From Lophium mytilinum (lineage: Eukaryota > Ascomycota > Dothideomycetes > Mytilinidiales > Mytilinidiaceae), in contig MU004197.1 in NCBI GenBank assembly GCA_010093605.1, positions 682,001-746,000 on the forward strand: a stretch of 64,000 nt of DNA, given 5' to 3'. A program made the position numbers and the translations under genes. A model generated the notes under the pieces. It ran no database searches, was not told the origin of the DNA, and saw only the letters and a program-made list of their open reading frames with translations. Below are positions 1-9,212 of this stretch, in pieces; within the stretch, counting starts at the first letter, position 1; each line of letters opens with the position of its first letter.

Positions 1-287
1 GCGGGAATCCCCGGCTTCGATGTTCTCGGAGAGGTTGAAGGAGCTGGAGGATAGCCCGGCTTCGATGTCGCCGGTGAAGGAAGACGGGAGGCGCTGATAG
101 AGATGCGGGAAGGGGTTTGGAAGGTTGACAGTCGGGAGGCGGTGGGTCCAGTGGGAACGGGTGTAGTAGAGGGCTGTGGATGGTGTTAGTTTGGTGGACG
201 CTGGTGGAGGGGGATGAGGGGCAACGAACCTGTAGAAAGGATGAGGAGGAGAAGAAAGAGGTAGGTGGAGTAGGCTATGTAGCTCAT
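1..287 (-). CDS. DUF2015-like small membrane protein, 3' end cut by window edge
   Basis: Exon 1 is 230-287 and exon 2 runs from 173 off the left edge, with a 56-bp intron (174-229) ending in CCACAG. The first residues form a hydrophobic stretch (MSYIAYSTYLFLLLLIL), probably a signal anchor. Across the junction the protein reads ALYYTRSHWTHRLP, then YQRLPSSFTGDIEAGL, then FNLSENIEAGDSR. This matches what I remember of the fungal DUF2015 family: an N-terminal membrane helix, an acidic 'D-EAGLSSS-F' block, then GDSR. The family has no function known to me. The splice model was chosen because the unspliced frame stops soon after the hydrophobic segment, while splicing joins it directly to the family-like part. 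The donor is GTTCGT, weaker than usual. It is divergent to eL28 and probably shares its promoter. Confidence 0.6.
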
Positions 288-689
288 ATTTGCGGTTCTT
301 GTGGGTTTACGCGCTGGGTGATGTAGAGGGCGTTGGTGCACTTCCGCCGCGTCCGGAGGGACTACGCGGTTCTGAACAGTAGTAACACAAGGAAAAGATG
401 TCGCGGTGGATAGCTGGGTATACGCAGGCGGGAGGGCTCCCAGCGCTGCTATTAGAGCTTAGAGGTGGCGTAGTCGAGGAGAGTGAGAGAGTGAATGAAG
501 CGTGATACCTACCTGTCTCTCCCCGAACGTGGTCGTCAGCTGCTGCGGCGGGTTGCATGACTAAACGGGTGTATTTTCGGATTGCAGTTCTTCCATGCCG
601 ACCGCGCCCGCACGGACGCCCACACAAATCGAGCCTCGAACTTCACGCGCGAGACGACTTGCTAGACAATACCCAAACACGCAGGTACA
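288..689. promoter_or_regulatory. Divergent promoter region, DUF2015-like gene / eL28
   Basis: About 400 bp between the start codons of two divergent genes. It should hold both promoters and the 5' leaders. Reading frames that cross it show no family resemblance and overlap the eL28 leader. I see no clear TATA box. Confidence 0.4.
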
Positions 690-1499
690 ATGGCGACCAA
701 CATTTCCTCGGACCTGATTTGGGAGGTTACCCGTACGTCTACTCCCCTCCCGAAATACTAGGAAGAACAGGAAATCAAAATGGAGGATCGAGAGAAATTC
801 GAGGAAGATCGAGAGCTGATGAAAGACCAGGCGGCCACAGTGCCTATCTCGTGAAGAGGAAGGGTGCCGGTGGTGTGCAGTTCTCGCGCGACCCGTTGAA
901 CTTGAAGAACCAGTACAGGCGGAAGGTCAGATTCCATCCCGATCTTCAATTCCTGGATTTGAACATTTAGCTAACAATGCGCAGTACGAGGGTGTCGCCA
1001 ATGACCAGGTACGTTAACCACACCAGATTCCGAAGAGCTCGATTGAACGATTTGGATGCTTGGGATATTGAGAACACTTGGACAATGGCTTATGCAGGAA
1101 ACAGGCCTTCGGTGTCCAACCCTCCGCTGACGGCGGCGTTATCCTCTCGGTCAAGAAGTCCGACAAGTCCCACAAGCCCGCCTCCTCTTTGCAGACCACC
1201 ACATTCGGCTCCGGAAAGTCGTCGCGGAAGTACGTAGACCTTCTTCTCCGATTTCCAGGAGATATCTGTCACGAGCCACGTGGAAATGGGAGCACGCTGG
1301 CATTATTGAACCGGTAGCTAATCGATGTTTTAGGACCTACTCTAGCATCGTGAACAGCACCACCAAGCGCAGCTACCGCCCCGACCTCCGCGCCGAGGCT
1401 GTCTCGCGCGCCTCTGCCATCCGCAAGAGCCAGAAGCCCGTCAAGGCCGACCGACCAAGCAAGCTGAGGGGAGCCAAGGCGAAGGCTGCTGCTGCGTAA
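690..1499 (+). CDS. RPL28: 60S ribosomal protein eL28 (L28e)
   Basis: A structural protein of the large cytosolic ribosomal subunit. Five exons: 690-732, 831-925, 985-1008, 1105-1229 and 1334-1499. They join in frame to about 150 aa, the usual eL28 size. The product starts MATNISSDLIWEVTR, continues with AYLVKRKGAGGVQFSRDPLN, then AFGVQPSADGGVIL, and ends in a basic tail with KPVKADRPSKLRGAKAK and an alanine run. These are the conserved eL28 blocks. Introns are 59-104 bp, and exon 3 is only 24 nt. The first 14 codons sit alone in exon 1, a common layout in highly expressed fungal ribosomal genes. The family is absent from Saccharomyces cerevisiae but general in filamentous fungi. The exon 2 start (RGHSAYLVKRK) is the least certain junction. 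Confidence 0.93.
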
Positions 1500-1775
1500 G
1501 GGACTTGTTGAAGGAATGAGGGGTAGCATGCGGCATGAGAACGGCGTGCAATTCAGGAATCAGATACCTCCAATGTCCAAGTGAGGGCAGTTGAGCATCA
1601 AAACATGTTTCATTTTGGGTGACTTTCGCTATCGCCGCTGTAGGCTCATGCAAATTACGCCCCTTCCACCAGCCTTTTGACATAGCCCAGCCTGTTAAGG
1701 CCACCCAGACGCCGCTCCAACGCCATACACATGCAAGAAAAGAGAATACCTACTTACATGTCGATCAGTTCGGCA

Positions 1776-2784
1776 TCACCGTCTGGGGAACCCAGGTGGT
1801 GGATTGAAACCGGCGGGCAGTCCAGGAGGCGGTCCAAAGCCAGCCGCAGGCGGGGGTCCAGAGAAACCTGGGGGCTGGAAGTTGATGGGTCCCCCGTAAC
1901 CAGCGTTTGACTGAGGTGGCCTTGCGGGGAGACCAGCTGGCGGCGGCGGCAGTGGCGTACTCGACATAGGCCGCTGCTGATGTGGGGGCGGGACGCTGTT
2001 GAAGCCGTTGTGGTGAGGAGCCATACCAAAGCCAGGCGGAGGGCCTCCGTTCATACGACCATCGCCCATCATCATCGCCGAAGGTGCGGGAGGCGCGAAT
2101 ACTTGCGAGGGGAATGGCTGTACCACTGGTTGGACGTTGTTCTTCCGGGCCTGTGCTGCTAGCATGCGCTCTGCTTCGTCACCATGTCGCTCGCCCTTGC
2201 CGTCCTTCTTGTAGGCGTACTGGACGGAGATCTCCTTGTTCATTAGATATTGACCGTGCATGTTCTGGATGGCAGCGTCGGAGGCGTCGAAGTCGGTGAA
2301 GGAGACAAAGCCGTAGCCCTTGGACAGATTCGACTCATCGCGAGCGACCTAGCAGACATGTCAGATACTAATCCAAGGCATGAGGAGCGGGGCTTGCCTT
2401 CGGCGGTTGCATTAAGGGCCCAAATCGTTGGAAAGTGTCCATGAGGACCTTCTCGTCCACCATAGGATCCAGGTTTCCGACGAAAAGCTCCGCGCCAACT
2501 TCGACCGTCTTCTGCTTGTCTGCTGATGCCTTGTTCACCCGAATTTGCTTTTGGTAGACCCGGATTCCGTTCATGATCTTGGCCGCATATTCGGCCTCGT
2601 CTTCACTGCCGAACTCGACGAAGCCGTAGCCTTGGTGCGTTTGAGTGACTCGGTCCTTGGGCATATGGACATTGAGGATGCGCCCAACCTGGAGCATCAG
2701 CTCCCATATCAGCTGGTCCGTCACGCGCTCGTCGAGGTTGCCGACGTAGATTGTCGCGTCCTTGTCTTGATCCCTGCGGTCCAT
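1776..2784 (-). CDS. HSH49: Splicing factor 3b subunit 4 (SF3b4/Hsh49), two RRMs
   Basis: A component of the SF3b complex of U2 snRNP, which contacts pre-mRNA near the branch site in the nucleus. Exons are 2398-2784 and 1776-2348, giving about 319 aa. RRM1 has RNP2 IYVGNL near residue 12 and RNP1 QGYGFVEF near 51. RRM2 has LFVGNL near 100 and KGYGFVSF near 140. The tail is rich in proline, glycine and methionine ([25 protein letters not shown]), as in the family. The start at 2784 fits the family N-terminus ([17 protein letters not shown]) rather than the longer upstream frame. The single 49-bp intron begins GC, not GT (AAG|GCAAGC, ending CTAG). Only this splice gives the conserved [17 protein letters not shown] join. 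The gene converges on eL28 and diverges from TOM7. Confidence 0.93.
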
Positions 2785-3073
2785 GGTGAGCGGTTGTTTG
2801 GGTTCTGTTAGAGAGATGAAAGATTTGCGACTCTTACCAGTGCCTTGAGCTGGCCATGTTTGTGCTTGCGACGGGTGAATGCAGCTTCCAAGGCGCCAGG
2901 AACGTTTGATTTGCGGAGGAAGGCGCGCGGGCGGTGGCAGAATGTCTTGGCACTGGGACACAATTCTGCTCTCCAACCTTAACGACGGCATCCATTGCCA
3001 TCAACGTCGCCTCACAATCCGCTACTCCATCATCCTCGTTATCCCGCTTCCAGAACCTCTCCTGTCTATCAAA
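2785..3073. promoter_or_regulatory. Divergent promoter, HSH49 / TOM7
   Basis: 289 bp between two divergent start codons, so a shared promoter for a splicing factor and a mitochondrial import subunit. The segment just upstream of TOM7 is C/T-rich, as is usual for fungal transcription start regions. Confidence 0.4.
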
Positions 3074-3443
3074 ATGGTGTCACTATCAGAAGAGTCCAAG
3101 GTTTGCCCGCCAGACACCGGTACTGCGTCATGGACCTGACATCGCCATAGGAGCGCATCGCGAGAATCATTGACGTTTCACGCGTTGCCATACACTAGTT
3201 CGTTTCCCCATTGGTATCTCGTGTGCTAGATACTGATTCTTTTTAGTGGCTATCTCCCCTTGATCCTCTACCTCGGTGCGCTCTAATAACCTCCGCCGAA
3301 GTCACCTCTGCATTGTCCTAACAGCGCCCAGGTTATACCCACAGCGAGCCAAGGCCATCCATCATCCGGTGAGCAAGCATCACGCTGACAAGAGAGTATT
3401 GGCTCAGTCTAACCGTCCCAGACTCTTCTCTCCCCTGGCATGA
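3074..3443 (+). CDS. TOM7: Mitochondrial import receptor subunit Tom7
   Basis: A small tail-anchored subunit of the outer-membrane TOM complex that modulates its assembly. Five exons (3074-3100, 3151-3197, 3247-3275, 3332-3368, 3422-3443) join to 53 aa. The product begins MVSLSEESKERIARI, continues IDVSRVAIHYGYLPLILYLG, and ends YTHSEPRPSIIRLFSPLA. This is the Tom7 pattern: a short polar N-terminus, one membrane helix with the GY-P-I-LG core, and a Pro-rich C-terminus. The four introns are 49-56 bp with GT..AG ends. No single exon is long enough to be noticed as an open frame, so this gene is easily missed by ORF scanning. Confidence 0.92.
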
Positions 3444-4322
3444 ACAGCGCATACGATATCTGGAAAGCGAAGGCAGCAGTGTACAATACTCAGGCGTACG
3501 GAATTGGGATGCTTATGGTTGCACGAATGCGGTCAGTCGGGGGAGAGTGCCGTTGGCGCATCAGCGTTTGGTCGAATCTCCGCTTGGGACTGCATGTTTC
3601 GCCGCATCATCCGGTCAAGTCCTGGAAGCCACACGCCATAGGAAGCTAAAGATAGCCAAGGAATACACCAATGTACAACAGTTGAGCTATTATCAATCCA
3701 AGATCGTGCGTGGGCTGTGGCGTCCGGTTCTGCAGTGACGACGAGTTGAGGCTGAAGCGAGTGCAATTTTGTATACTTTAGGGTGAAAAGCGAGGCGCAA
3801 TGCACATATTGGGACTGCCTCGTGCATGTACAGCCCCACCAAACCGCTGTCACGCTATGAGGGTGTGAGCGCTTCCTGGTAGCCTTTCCTGCATTTGCGA
3901 CGTTCCTGGCTGGATAGTGGATTCCTCGCCAATGGTGTTGTATCATGCCCCCACGTGCTCGCAGGGCTCGAGCCAAGAGCAATACCTGACATCGCAGAGC
4001 GCTCCCAAACCAACCGTCCCAGGTCACCGATCAGCCAGTGAATCCGTTCACCCTGGCCAGCATGTCGCCCCGAGTCCGAGGACCGTAGCCCTGGGTGGGA
4101 TATGCCCACTGGCGTGCCGTGCGCTGCGTAGGAAGGCTCCCATCCGTCCCCCACCTGTCAAGGTGGACCTCAAAGTTGCCATCTGCTCCCAAACGTTTGA
4201 CGCCTGAAGAAAGAGCATAATGAACACTTGACTGTCACCCACATCTGCTCGGAGTTCGTCTCTGTTGCGCTGTCTAATCTTATCATCAACAACCTCGAAC
4301 TCGCTTTGCGCCAACCGTCAAT
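3444..4322. other. Intergenic region TOM7 to unknown gene; nothing recognised
   Basis: 879 bp. Open frames exist on the minus strand (for example 3533-4027) but show no family resemblance or typical codon pattern. The last 100 bp before 4323 should contain the promoter and leader of the next gene. Confidence 0.4.
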
Positions 4323-6588
4323 ATGGCGGGTATTCCCAGCATTGGAGACATCTTAATGCTGTCACAGCTGGCCTGGAAGATCGGCAGAGCATTTACCGCA
4401 GGAAGGAAAGGCGCGCCGGCAGCATTTCTCGAGGTTGAAACAGAAGTCAACGGCCTCGCCAGAGCACTGAAGCTCCTAGCAGAAACGCTGTTCGCCGACG
4501 CTGACGATAGCGTACTCTCCAAAGCCGACAAGGACACCAAGTATGGAGTCGCAACTATACTACTGTCATGTCAACAGACGCTTCACGACCTAGATTCCCT
4601 CACGGACCAATATCAAATCATCAAAAAGCACCGTACAAGCGGCGGATTCGCTGTTGAGAGATCGTGGAGCGATCTTGTGCTCTGCAGCTACAAGACCATG
4701 ATGTGGACTACCGAAGGCGGGAATATCCAGGCTTTGAGAAACATGCTGCACATGCACATGAGCACCATTACACTCACCATGCAGGCTTTACAGAGGTAAG
4801 CGTGCACTCTAATCGGATATTACTAGTGACACTGACCACCCTCAAAAGCAAATCCCTGTCTCGTCTGGAAAACACCGTGACACCCATGGCCGAAAAGATC
4901 GACGATATCCACCAGCAGACTGGCGATCTAGCTGAGAAGCTGGAAGATATCCATAGCATCGTTCGTGCCATTGCCGGAGAGACTCCTCGGATACGTCCAA
5001 GGCAAGACAGCGAGAATGGCAATAGTCGACCATCCAGCACTTACCATCTGGACTACCAAACCTCCCAATCACAGCAAGCTACCCCAACAGCAACTTCATA
5101 CACTCCACGAGATCTGCTTCCACAACGGCAAAGCTCTCGAATTACTCCCCAGCAGACGCCCGAGCTTGTTGGCTCAGAGCTATCCTCCTCCGCTTCCTCC
5201 ACTAAACGCATATCAAGCTTCAGCTTTGGCGGCTCGCAATCACAATATGCGAGCAGCTACGCGGGATCCGACGCAGGATCCTCCAATGGCTACACCAGCC
5301 CCATGGGAAGTCGCTCTCCCATCGCCGAAAGACGACCATCGAAACGCGGCGAGCCCAATCTCATGAGAACTCCTGAGCTGCCAGAGATGACAGAGCACCA
5401 AAACACCGATAGCACGCTCAGATGGTCGATGGAGAAACTCCCACAGCCCGCGTTAGACATTCCGCCAGAACCAGACATGGAACCTGTATCCCATTTTCAG
5501 AAACTCAGTATAACGCCATTAACTCAGTCAAGCCCCCTCATGCTTCATCGGAGCTCCACGAGCGCGAGTCAGCAGAACGACTTCGAAAAGGCTGCTTTCA
5601 GGAACTCGGCCGTCCTATGTGATGTGTAAGTCGATCAGTCGCACTCCTGCCGCCCACCTCGTGCCACCCATCTCCAAACCCTTGCTAAACCTCACCCAGC
5701 CGCGGCACCCTTGTTGAATACACCCGCGCCATCGAAACCGACGACGAGCCCTTCGGCGTCGAAATGGCGCAAGCCTGCACCGCCTGCCGCATCTGCGTCG
5801 TCCGCAAGCGCGAGACCTCCGCCGACCGCTCCATCCGCATGATCACCTCCATCTGGGCCTTCAGCTCCGACAACACGGTCCGCTTCCAGCAAAAGCTCGC
5901 CGACGGCGAACTCTACGTACCCTACTCGAGCTACTTCTCCCCAGAAAAGATCTCGGTAACCGTGCCAACCGAAGTCAAGTACCACGACGTGCGGTACGGC
6001 AGCAAGCCCCTCAAGACCGCGAAAACGAGCTGGATCAATTACGTGTTCGAGGAGGTGGCGGGCGCGACGCTGTTCCAGACGGAGCTGATGGGCCGCACGC
6101 TGCTGGCGACTTTCCGCACGGAGAAGACGCTGCGGATTCATGAGGGTCTTTCGAGTGTGCTCACGTATGCGGAGCAGATGTGCGGGATGGAGAATTTGAG
6201 GTTGTGGGAGGATGAGGCGACGAATGCGGTTATTGCGACGATTCATTTTAGCGCGCATTTTCGGAATGGGTATCTTGCGTTTTATCTGAATTCGTCGAGT
6301 AGTCCGGTGCGTGTGAAGGATGAGGGGGGGAGAGAGGTGAAGATTAAGGGACTTCGGGTACCTGTGGATGGAAGGGTGGATCAGAGGAAGGATAGTGGGG
6401 CGGGAGTGTCGGGGGTTGGGGAGAAGGGGGCGAGGAGAGGGAGCGAGGTGGAGAAGGAGAAGAAGGGGCGGTATATTGCGGGAGCAAAGATTGAGTTCGC
6501 GAGTGAGGCGGAGAAGAGGGCGTTTCTGGTTACGGTGAAGGAGGTGCAAAAGACGATGCGGGAGTTACCTGATTTGGTGGGGGTATGA
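4323..6588 (+). CDS. Conserved fungal hypothetical protein, 712 aa
   Basis: Three exons (4323-4795, 4849-5625, 5700-6588) join in frame. Residues 1 to about 160 (starts MAGIPSIGDILMLSQLAWKI) are mostly helical and resemble the N-terminal module found at the start of many fungal STAND/Helo-like proteins, but no NACHT or NB-ARC ATPase follows. A helical stretch with heptad-like spacing (MAEKIDDIHQQTGDLAEKLE, near 175) is followed by about 200 low-complexity Ser/Pro/Gln-rich residues. The C-terminal 290 residues form a separate folded part, with a CTACRICVVRK segment, SWINYVFEEVAGATLFQTEL and SAHFRNGYLAFYLNS. Codon use is C-ending early in exon 3 and G/T-ending later. I do not recognise a catalytic motif. 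The STAND-like label is a resemblance only. Confidence 0.8.
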
Positions 6589-7133
6589 TGGTGTCGAAAG
6601 AGGAGCAGTGGAGTATCGGATTTCTCAAAAGGATGGCCGGGTTGGTGCCATTGATCAAGAGCATTTTGGACATAGGCGGGGCTGGGGTGGTAGATTGCTG
6701 GTTGGATCTAATGGGTGAGGATGCTGCGGCTATGCTCCGGGATTATGGCGAAGGAGAGGGCACATTCTAAATCGTATGTATGCTAATGATACAGCTTGGC
6801 GCTATGAAAACAGACGCACTCGGGATGTAAAGAATCGAAGGGTGTGAATCAGAGAAGTGTAAAGCTAAGACGCGAGAATGTGATTCGAGGCGCGTGAATT
6901 GTGATATCAGGATCATGCACCACGTCAGGGACGCATCAGACAGTAGGTTCACATGCTTCAAGATTTGGTCGCCAGCAAGCACCAGCTTTTGTCTCAGTTC
7001 TGCACTGAGTTATACCAATTGTGATGCAATTAGATTGTTGCTCATATATGATTGTCCATCATGAGTCGTGAACGATCATCAAGCGCCATCAAGCATGCCA
7101 AAGACCAAGGTCTATGTGACTTCCGTCGCCCAC
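6589..7133. other. Convergent 3' region; nothing recognised
   Basis: 545 bp between the stop codons of the 712-aa gene (+) and LYS9 (-). It contains a short open frame at 6585-6770 with no family resemblance. Otherwise it looks like two 3' untranslated regions and a spacer. Confidence 0.4.
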
Positions 7134-8858
7134 TTACGAGATGGTCTTCTCCCGGAAAGTGATCCCATATTTCTCGGTCAGCGTCTTCATCAGGGGCCTT
7201 GCAAGCTCAGGTGACATGGGGGCGAGGATGCCCTTCTCGCTGATAGTGCCGTCCAACACCTGCTGCACCGCGACGGCGCAAGGCACGCCCACCAACTTCG
7301 CCATCGCGGAGTAGCCCTTGGGGTCACCGTATTCGCACAGGGTCGAAGTGCGTGTCTCCTTGCTACCGTCCTTGTTCTCGATCTCGAACTTATGCTGGAG
7401 CATGACGAAGTCACGTTCGCCCTCCTCGTACTGCATCTTCTTCTCCAAAGTAGCGCATAGGGTATCGAGTGGGTTAGAGCGTGCGGTAATGTCCTCGTCG
7501 CCGAAGAGACCAATCCAGCGGAGACCATCGATGATGCGATCCTTCTCATCGTTGTTCTTGAACGTAGTGCGCGAACTGATAGCCCAGATGATGTCCTCTT
7601 CAGCGCGGGAGGTGGCACCAACGATCTTTGAGGTAGCCTCCTTCCAGCTGATCGAGGCGCCGGGCTTGAGGTAGTCTTTCTCCTCATCGCTGAGAAAGCC
7701 GATATCCACAAGAGTCTTGATGAACTCTGGGAATCCTTGATAGCGCAGAGTGCCTCGGATGATAGTCTGTGCCTCAGGAATCTGGTAGCGCACCCGATAC
7801 GGAGTAGAATCGCGGTTGGGGTAGGCGACAAAAGCATAGCCGGGGTAGATGTAGTAGGGCTGGGCGGTAGCCATCAGTCCTTCGGATGTTACATCAACAA
7901 TCTTGCCGTCCTTGTAGTATTTGGCGGGATTTCGGAGAGCTAGTAGCACACCACGAGAGCTCCAGCTGAACTTGTATCCGAGCGGGTTGTCCGAGTCCTC
8001 GGGTGCTGGGAGTCCTCCACAGTACGACAAGAAGCTCAAGACCTTGCCACCAGCTTTGTGAACCTCGTCAATCGTAAGGACGGCGGAGAGATGATCAAGT
8101 CCGGGGTCAAGGCCAATCTCGTTCATGACTGTGATGCCTGCGTCTTTGGCCTTCTGGTCCAGCTCTTCCATCTACAATGTTTAGCGCTTTGTGTATACAA
8201 GATCGATTTGAGGCAGACGTACAGCTGGGCTGACATAGGATGTGGTGACAACATTCTTCTTGTTTCGGATCGCAGACTCGATGACCGTGGCATGGAAGGT
8301 GCTTGGAAATGTTAGCATTCATGGTTTCTGTAAGCGAAGGGCCAACTTACTAAGGAATCAAGCTGATAACGACGGAAACTTTGGCAACCTCCGCATCGAG
8401 GGCTTTCGCATCCGAGACATCGAGCTAAACATCTTCAGCAACATGCGACTGGAAAAGGAAGACATTGGATGGCCTACGCTGATGGCGGACGCGTTCTTGA
8501 TGCCGCTAGCTAGCTTCTTCGCGCTCTCCAATGTTCTGCAGGCTATGACCACATCAACTGATGCCTCCAGTATACGATTGTGCCATCCTACCAACTGTGA
8601 CGCTGACGCCCGAGTTTCCTAGAATCTCCGCTGTGGGACGAGTGCTGTTCCATTGTTACGAACATCCGGATAGAATGAGGTGTTATACATACACGAAGCC
8701 TGCACCAAGCAGTAGGACGGACCTGGGAGTGAGTTAGAGATTGGACCAGACATTGGTGAACAGGATTGCTTACTTGGAGCTGCCGAGGATGGCTGAGAGG
8801 AATGGTTATTTTGAGCCCAATTGGAGGTCAGAGCGTACTTACGGAGCATGGAATCCAT
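7134..8858 (-). CDS. LYS9: Saccharopine reductase (saccharopine dehydrogenase, NADP+, L-glutamate-forming)
   Basis: Penultimate step of the fungal alpha-aminoadipate lysine pathway: condenses aminoadipate semialdehyde with glutamate, using NADPH, to give saccharopine. Eight exons: 8843-8858, 8774-8792, 8693-8722, 8592-8644, 8478-8542, 8351-8424, 8223-8301 and 7134-8171, giving 457 aa. The nucleotide-binding loop GAGFV is at residues 18-22 of the Rossmann N-terminus. It is followed by SVTVACRTLESAKKLA, VVISLIPYTFHATVIESAI and VVTTSYVSPAMEELD. The long last exon carries MNEIGLDPGLDHL and LSYCGGLPAPEDSDNPLGYK, both classic for this family. Seven introns of 48-53 bp are packed into the first 112 codons. 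The start MDSMLPILGSSKSVLLLGAG fits the family. Divergent to SEC15. Confidence 0.95.
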
Positions 8859-9212
8859 AGCGGCGTTCTGGATTTCTTGGATACGGGTTTCTGCAGGTTC
8901 GAATGCAAGCGTTGGAGTCGCAAATTGAGTCAACGCCCCTCAAATATTTCTCGCCCTCCTAGCGGGGCTCTTGCGTGTTTGGGCTCCGTCATCGCATGCC
9001 AAGAATGGGATTTGCTCCAAGCTCGACAGGGGGCGGCCCGACTTTCATGCGACATTCACTACCTCCCTTGGCAACTAGCAACACGGTGGCATCTTGCATC
9101 TTTTCCGAAGCAGAGGCCTGCAGTAAAGTTACACGACGCTGGGAGAGCGCTGTGATGTTGAAAGAGGCGTGTTAACCCATCACGACTCTCCAAAATCCGA
9201 CAAGTCGCCAAT
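8859..9212. promoter_or_regulatory. Divergent promoter, LYS9 / SEC15
   Basis: 354 bp between divergent start codons. No clear TATA box or Gcn4/CpcA site stood out to my eye. Open frames here are short and unconvincing. Confidence 0.35.

Noticed and set aside
3533-4154. Minus-strand frames of 164 and 99 aa after TOM7
   Set aside because: No recognisable motifs, unusual Trp/His/Ser-rich composition and mutual overlap in different frames.
5692-6549. 285-aa minus-strand frame opposite the 712-aa gene
   Set aside because: It is an antisense shadow of the third exon of the plus-strand gene, rich in Leu/Arg/Pro/His with no motif.
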